Source: REEB48 sp964355085
GTDB taxonomy: Bacteria > Patescibacteriota > Minisyncoccia > UBA6257 > 02-FULL-45-10c
Reading direction: 5' to 3'
Length of the DNA stretch: 22,668 bases
Assembly: GCA_964355085.1 (NCBI GenBank)
Contig: CAYHBW010000012.1
Coordinates: 1 to 22,668, forward strand
Below the pieces are notes generated by a model. That model did no database searches. It was not told the origin of the DNA and saw only the letters and a program-made list of their open reading frames with translations. Of this stretch, positions 18,798-22,668 are shown one piece after another (position 1 is the stretch's first letter; the number at the start of each line of letters is the position of its first letter). The position numbers were made by a program, and so were the translations under genes.

Positions 18798-20177
18798 ATG
18801 ATTTCAATTTTCAATACTCTTTCCGGAGCTAAAGAACCTTTGCCGAAAAAGAAGGTCCTGAATCTTTTCGTCTGCGGCCCGACGGTCTACGACTATTCCC
18901 ATATCGGCCATGCCAGGACTTATGTCGCCTTCGACAATATCGCCCGCTATCTCAAATCCCGTAAAATACCGCTTTTCTATCTGCAGAACATCACCGACAT
19001 AGACGACAGGATAATCGAACGGGCTGATGAGCGCAATATCTTCTGGAAAAAACTTTCCGCCAAATTTGAAAAGGCATATTACCAAGACATGAAAACTCTC
19101 GGCGTGAAAAGCGTCACAAAATACGCCCGCGCGAGCGATCACATCAAGGAAATCGAAAAGCAGGTCAAAACTCTCATAAAAAAAGGATATTGCTATGAAA
19201 TTCCGTGGGACGGCTGGTATTTCGATCTTTCCAAATTTCCGGAATACGGGAAACTCTCCCGCCGGACTGTTTCCCAGGCGACTGACGGCGTAAGCCGGAT
19301 CGATTCCAGCAATAATAAACGGAATACCGGCGACTTCTGTCTTTGGAAATTTTCCCGCGAAGGAGAGCCGAGCTGGAAATCGACTCTCGGAGAAGGCCGC
19401 CCGGGATGGCACATTGAAGACACTGCGATTTCGGAAACTTTCTTCGGTTCTCAATACGATATCCACGGCGGAGCAGTTGATCTGAAATTCCCGCATCACG
19501 AAGCCGAAATCGCCCAACAGGAATCCGCCTCCGGCAAAAGACCTTTCGTGAAAATCTGGATGCATACCGGATTCCTTCTCATCAACGGAGAAAAAATGTC
19601 CAAGAGTCTCGGCAACTTCACGACCATCCGGGATTTCCTGGAGAAACATGGCGCGGAAGCTCTGCGCATGATGATCGCCTCCCACCACTACCGCTCCCCG
19701 ATCGACTATACCGAAAATCTCGCCGAACAGGCGAAGTCGTCTTTAAGGCGAGTGAAACATTTTATCGCCAGGATCGGAATGATAAAAAAATCTGGGTCCG
19801 TATCCGCTGAAATTAAAAATCTGATCTCCGCTTCGGAAAAAAGTTTCGATGCGGCTATGGAGGACGACTTCAACAATCCGGACGCGCTCGCCTCGATATT
19901 CAATCTTCTGAATATCCTGGAAAAACAGATCTGGGATCTGAACAAATCGGAGACATCGGCGATCCGGAAGGCAATCGCCGGAAAATTCGAAATATTCGGA
20001 ATTTCCCTGGGAAAATCGCCTAAAATACCCGCCAAAATAGCTAAAATGGCCAAAGAGCGCGAGTTATACAGAAAGAATAAACAGTTTATCCAGTCCGACG
20101 CTATACGCAAGGAACTGGACGCGTTAGGATATATTATAGAAGATACGCCGCAAGGACCGTTGGTCTTGCGAAAATAG
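18798..20177 (+). CDS. cysS: Cysteinyl-tRNA synthetase
   Basis: The enzyme charges tRNA-Cys with cysteine. The 459-residue class I synthetase has CGPTVYDYSHIGHAR (26-40) with the HIGH signature at 35-38 and zinc ligand C26, and the KMSKS loop at 266-270. The second zinc ligand, usually Cys in WHIECSAM, is Asp208 here (WHIEDTAI), while FPHHEAE (231-237) keeps the His and Glu side. The C-terminal helical domain (from about 320) binds the tRNA. The ATG at 18798 has no ribosome site; a TATAGT box at 18775-18780 is a weak promoter candidate. dnaB follows after 67 bp. Confidence 0.96.
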   Translation: MISIFNTLSGAKEPLPKKKVLNLFVCGPTVYDYSHIGHARTYVAFDNIARYLKSRKIPLFYLQNITDIDDRIIERADERNIFWKKLSAKFEKAYYQDMKTLGVKSVTKYARASDHIKEIEKQVKTLIKKGYCYEIPWDGWYFDLSKFPEYGKLSRRTVSQATDGVSRIDSSNNKRNTGDFCLWKFSREGEPSWKSTLGEGRPGWHIEDTAISETFFGSQYDIHGGAVDLKFPHHEAEIAQQESASGKRPFVKIWMHTGFLLINGEKMSKSLGNFTTIRDFLEKHGAEALRMMIASHHYRSPIDYTENLAEQAKSSLRRVKHFIARIGMIKKSGSVSAEIKNLISASEKSFDAAMEDDFNNPDALASIFNLLNILEKQIWDLNKSETSAIRKAIAGKFEIFGISLGKSPKIPAKIAKMAKERELYRKNKQFIQSDAIRKELDALGYIIEDTPQGPLVLRK

Positions 20178-20223
20178 TTAATTGGTTAAGTAGTTACTTA
20201 GTCAATTAGAAGAACCAATTAAC
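20177..20223. repeat. 11-bp inverted repeat between cysS and dnaB
   Basis: GTTAATTGGTT (20177-20187) is the exact complement of AACCAATTAAC (20213-20223), with a 25-base loop of simple TAGTTA-type sequence. There is no T run. It could be a processing or attenuation structure or a remnant of a simple repeat. Confidence 0.5.
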
Positions 20224-20244
20224 AAACTAACTAATAAACTAAAA

Positions 20245-21594
20245 ATGTCTACGACATTGAAGCTCCCTCCGCAAAATCTCGACGCCGAACAATCGATACT
20301 CGGCGCTTTGATGCTGGATAAAAACGCCGTCATAAACGCCGCGGATATTCTTACTGAAGATGATTTTTATAAGCCCGCAAATTCAAAGATCTATTCCATA
20401 ATCCTCAATCTCTACGAGAAAAATGAACCGATCGATCTCCTGACTGTCTCGGAAAAACTCAAAAATGAAGGCATTCTTAAAGAAATCGGCGGGCAGACAT
20501 ACCTCACCCAACTCATTGAATCCGTCCCTTCTTCCGCCCACGTCGAACATTACGCGAAAATCGTGAAAGAAAAGAAAGCGCTGCGCGAACTCATCAAGAC
20601 TTCGGCGGAAATAACGGAAAACGCTTTTTCTTCAAGTCAGGATGTCGAAGAGATACTGGATACCATAGAACAGAAAATACATTCTATTTCACAGCGGTCA
20701 TTCACGCAGAAATTCGCTCCGCTCAAGGACGAGCTGAAGAACGCCTATGAAAGGATAGAAAAACTCCATGACGGCAAGGGGGCGATGCGGGGAGTTCCGA
20801 CCGGATTCTTTGAAATCGACAAATTGCTTTCCGGATTCCAAAAATCCGATCTAGTCATCCTAGGCGCCCGGCCGTCTCTCGGTAAAACTTCCCTGGCGCT
20901 GGATATCGCGCGCCATGTCGCCGTCAAAGAAAATCTGCCGGTCGGAATTTTCTCCCTTGAAATGTCCCGGGAACAGATCGTCGACCGCTTCATATCTTCC
21001 GAAGCGCAGATTCCGCTCTGGGAGCTCCGCACCGGCAAACTGAAAGCTGATGAAGATTTCGAACTCATCCAGAAAGCGCTGGATAATCTTTCCCGCGCTC
21101 CCCTTTATATCGACGACACTCCTTCCCCGACCATCCTTCAGATGAAATCCATGGCGCGCAGACTGCAATCCGAGCACGGCCTCGCCCTTCTTGTCGTAGA
21201 CTATCTCCAGCTCATCCAACCGAGGATGCACAGCGACAATATCGTCCAGCAAGTTACGGAATTCTCCCGCGGACTCAAATCTATGGCCCGCGAACTCAAT
21301 GTTCCGATTCTCGCCCTTTCCCAGCTCTCCCGCGAACTCGACAAGCGCGACAACAAGCGTCCCCGCCTTTCAGATCTACCCGAATCCGGATCCATCGAAC
21401 AGGACGCTGACGTGGTCATGTTCATCTACCGCAAGGACAAGAGCGTCATGAATCCGCTGGCCGAAGACGATACCACGGCGGAAATCAGCATAGCCAAACA
21501 CAGAAACGGCCCGACCGGCATAGTCAAACTTAAATTCGATCCGGAGAGGGCAAGCTTCGTTTCCATTGATAATTTCCACAGCAATGCTTCCTAG
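20245..21594 (+). CDS. dnaB: Replicative DNA helicase DnaB
   Basis: DnaB is the ring helicase that unwinds DNA at the replication fork. The 449-residue product has the N-terminal helical domain (about 8-105, beginning PPQNLDAEQSILGALM) and the RecA-like motor. Walker A is GARPSLGKT (207-215) and Walker B is LLVVDYLQLIQ (315-325), followed by ILALSQLSRELDKR and the C-terminal SGSIEQDADVVMFIYR. No intein interrupts it. The ATG at 20245 has an AT-rich leader with no ribosome site. The 3' end overlaps the recR start by 11 bases. Confidence 0.97.
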   Translation: MSTTLKLPPQNLDAEQSILGALMLDKNAVINAADILTEDDFYKPANSKIYSIILNLYEKNEPIDLLTVSEKLKNEGILKEIGGQTYLTQLIESVPSSAHVEHYAKIVKEKKALRELIKTSAEITENAFSSSQDVEEILDTIEQKIHSISQRSFTQKFAPLKDELKNAYERIEKLHDGKGAMRGVPTGFFEIDKLLSGFQKSDLVILGARPSLGKTSLALDIARHVAVKENLPVGIFSLEMSREQIVDRFISSEAQIPLWELRTGKLKADEDFELIQKALDNLSRAPLYIDDTPSPTILQMKSMARRLQSEHGLALLVVDYLQLIQPRMHSDNIVQQVTEFSRGLKSMARELNVPILALSQLSRELDKRDNKRPRLSDLPESGSIEQDADVVMFIYRKDKSVMNPLAEDDTTAEISIAKHRNGPTGIVKLKFDPERASFVSIDNFHSNAS

Positions 21595-22183
21595 TCCGAT
21601 CAGAAATTTCGTCTCGGTATTTTCCAAACTGCCGTCCATCGGTCCCAGACAGGCGACTCGCCTGGCTTTTCTTATAGCAGGACTGGGTAAATCGAAGATA
21701 AGAGAAATCGCCGATGCGGTGGCCGGACTAGCCGACCTTACAACCTGCGCCCGCTGTTTCCGCACTCATCTAGGAGCGGGAAAGTTTTGCGACATCTGCG
21801 CAAATCCGATGCGAGAAAAAGGCCTTATCGCGATAATCGAAAAAGAGACTGACCTTCTCTCGCTGGAAAAAACAAAGAAATTCAACGGCTGGTATCTGCT
21901 TATCGGCGAACTTCATAAAACCGGAGAACTTGAGCAGGAACAGAAAATGCGCCTGGAAAGCCTTAAGTCATTCATCAAAGCCGAATGCAATAATAAAGCA
22001 GAAGAAATAATACTTGCGATTAATCCGACTGTATATGGCGATCTCAATGCCGCCCTGCTTAAAAAAGAACTTGAGTTGTTTGCCGGCAAAATCACCCGCC
22101 TCGCAAGAGGCATCCCGACCGGAGGAGAAATTGAGTTCGCCGACGAAGAAACCTTGGGTAATGCGATAGAACGACGCTTCTAG
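21584..22183 (+). CDS. recR: Recombination mediator protein RecR
   Basis: RecR works with RecO and RecF to load RecA onto gapped DNA. The 199-residue product has the N-terminal helix-hairpin-helix region (SKLPSIGPRQATRLAF, about 14-29), a C4 zinc finger (Cys 55, 58, 69 and 72), the Toprim domain (LIAIIEKETDLLSLEK onward) and the closing segment RLARGIPTGGEIEFADEETLG. The ATG at 21584 lies within the last codons of dnaB and is preferred over a TTG at 21566 because the product then starts like other RecR proteins. A second, out-of-frame copy of the last 15 codons follows the stop. Confidence 0.95.
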   Translation: MLPSPIRNFVSVFSKLPSIGPRQATRLAFLIAGLGKSKIREIADAVAGLADLTTCARCFRTHLGAGKFCDICANPMREKGLIAIIEKETDLLSLEKTKKFNGWYLLIGELHKTGELEQEQKMRLESLKSFIKAECNNKAEEIILAINPTVYGDLNAALLKKELELFAGKITRLARGIPTGGEIEFADEETLGNAIERRF

Positions 22184-22257
22184 CGGCGAAATTGTCCGCC
22201 AGCTGGCGGATCGCAGATGAAGAAACCTTGGGAGAAGCGCTGGATAGGAGAAAATAA
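22139..22257 (+). repeat. Duplicated recR 3' end with an intervening palindrome
   Basis: The last 15 codons of recR (22139-22183, ADEETLGNAIERRF-stop) recur at 22213-22257 as a diverged copy (ADEETLGEALDRRK-stop) in a different frame. The 16-bp perfect palindrome TCCGCCAGCTGGCGGA (22195-22210) lies between. The second copy is not translated with recR and looks like the former end of the gene. Confidence 0.75.
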
Positions 22258-22285
22258 AAAACTTCCGCGATTGGCGGAAGTTTTA
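22257..22285. terminator. Bidirectional terminator between recR and rplU
   Basis: ACTTCCGC (22261-22268) pairs with GCGGAAGT (22274-22281) around a 5-base loop, flanked by an A run and a T run. The genes converge here; the rplU stop lies on its right edge. Confidence 0.87.
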
Positions 22286-22594
22286 TTTAACTGATAATAT
22301 CTCCAACTCCGTGAACGGCTGGCGATGGCCTTTCTTTTTGCGATAGCGGGTCTTGGAGTGGTATTTGAAAACGATTTTCGTATCTTCTTTGTCCTGGCTT
22401 AAAACTTTGACCTGGACTTTGGCTCCGGAAACATACGGAGTTCCGACAACCACATTCTCTCCGTCCGCAGTGAGCAGAACCTTATCCAAAGACAAAGTCG
22501 CGCCTTCTGCGGCTTCCAATTTCTCAACTTTTAATTTGTCCCCCACCGAGACCTTATATTGTTTTCCACCGGTCTCTACTACTGCGAATGTCAT
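22283..22594 (-). CDS. rplU: 50S ribosomal protein L21
   Basis: L21 binds 23S rRNA in the large ribosomal subunit. The 103-residue product has normal length and the full family pattern: FAVVETGGKQYKVSVGD at the start, VVGTPYV in the middle and the basic signature KYHSKTRYRKKKGHRQPFTELEI at the end (shown as key residues Y78, K81, Y84, K86-K88, H90 and F93). The ATG at 22594 has no clear ribosome site. The leader, which runs to the window edge, has two hairpins. The rpmA gene that usually follows rplU is not here; recR converges instead. Confidence 0.96.
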   Translation of the reverse strand: MTFAVVETGGKQYKVSVGDKLKVEKLEAAEGATLSLDKVLLTADGENVVVGTPYVSGAKVQVKVLSQDKEDTKIVFKYHSKTRYRKKKGHRQPFTELEILSVK

Positions 22595-22614
22595 GTTTTT
22601 GTATTTTCTTGATA

Positions 22615-22652
22615 CCGCATGAACTGCGGGATAATTTCCATGGCTGGAAATT
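22615..22652 (-). promoter_or_regulatory. Two-hairpin leader of rplU
   Basis: CCGCA/TGCGG (22615-22629) and AATTTCC/GGAAATT (22633-22652) form two hairpins in the rplU leader, 21 bases before the start codon. L21 genes in some bacteria have structured autoregulatory leaders; identity with a known class is not established. Confidence 0.45.
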
Positions 22653-22668
22653 AGATAATAGAAATAAT

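Noticed and set aside
18804..19688. 294-codon open frame on the minus strand inside cysS
   Set aside because: It is wholly antisense to the conserved synthetase with signature motifs in the other frame, and it has no family pattern.
21566..22183. TTG start for recR
   Set aside because: The ATG at 21584 gives the normal RecR N-terminus; the TTG form adds six residues inside dnaB.

Overview
The window reads as chromosomal DNA of a small-genome bacterium, most likely a member of the Parcubacteria (Patescibacteria/CPR). The signs are tight gene packing, a short HrcA, a PaaX/Cas2-like regulator, an in-frame PSTSSGQ repeat peptide in DnaK, few Shine-Dalgarno sites and several promoters only a few bases before the start codon. 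TGA is used as stop by several genes with normal-length products, which argues against the CPR lineages that recode TGA. The taxon is an inference; no marker-gene tree could be run.

Layout. 96-2961 (-): secF, secD and a membrane-anchored cyclophilin, an export and envelope-folding group ending in a strong terminator. 3045-3754 (-): a Nfu/NifU-N-like protein coupled to a four-cysteine protein. 3824-5419 (-): an orphan soluble histidine kinase. 5626-5696 (+): tRNA-Lys(TTT) with an extended -10 promoter, followed by tandem hairpins and a DedA/VTT membrane protein. 6600-6971 (-): a small anchored protein with a repeated KSGPDT motif.

7052-16288 (-) is the heat-shock region. One CIRCE operator precedes hrcA-grpE-dnaK-130 aa protein. 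A second, perfect CIRCE precedes a multi-pass membrane protein and dnaJ. Both CIRCE promoters have the same design: the -35 box lies in the CIRCE spacer, with an 18-bp gap to TATAAT. Between the two heat-shock units sits an AT-rich cassette of seven small genes (9243-12561): three PD-(D/E)XK-like nucleases, one GIY-YIG-like nuclease, two small membrane proteins and a RusA-like resolvase. It is packed like an operon, with stop/start overlaps at three of its six internal junctions, and it abuts the 130-aa gene by 3 bp. This is the best candidate for an undescribed system.

16334-17100 holds a PaaX/Cas2-like regulator flanked on both sides by nearly identical long palindromes. One overlaps its own promoter. 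The other is built into a cloverleaf-like fold upstream of the hrcA CIRCE. 17101-18009 (+): a CorA-like protein lacking the GMN motif, apparently leaderless. 18077-18682 (-): a Cys-rich HTH protein with a ParS-antitoxin-like C-terminus. 18798-22183 (+): cysS, dnaB and recR, with a duplicated out-of-frame copy of the recR tail. 22283-22594 (-): rplU, with two hairpins in its leader. No gene-free stretch longer than about 300 bases is present.
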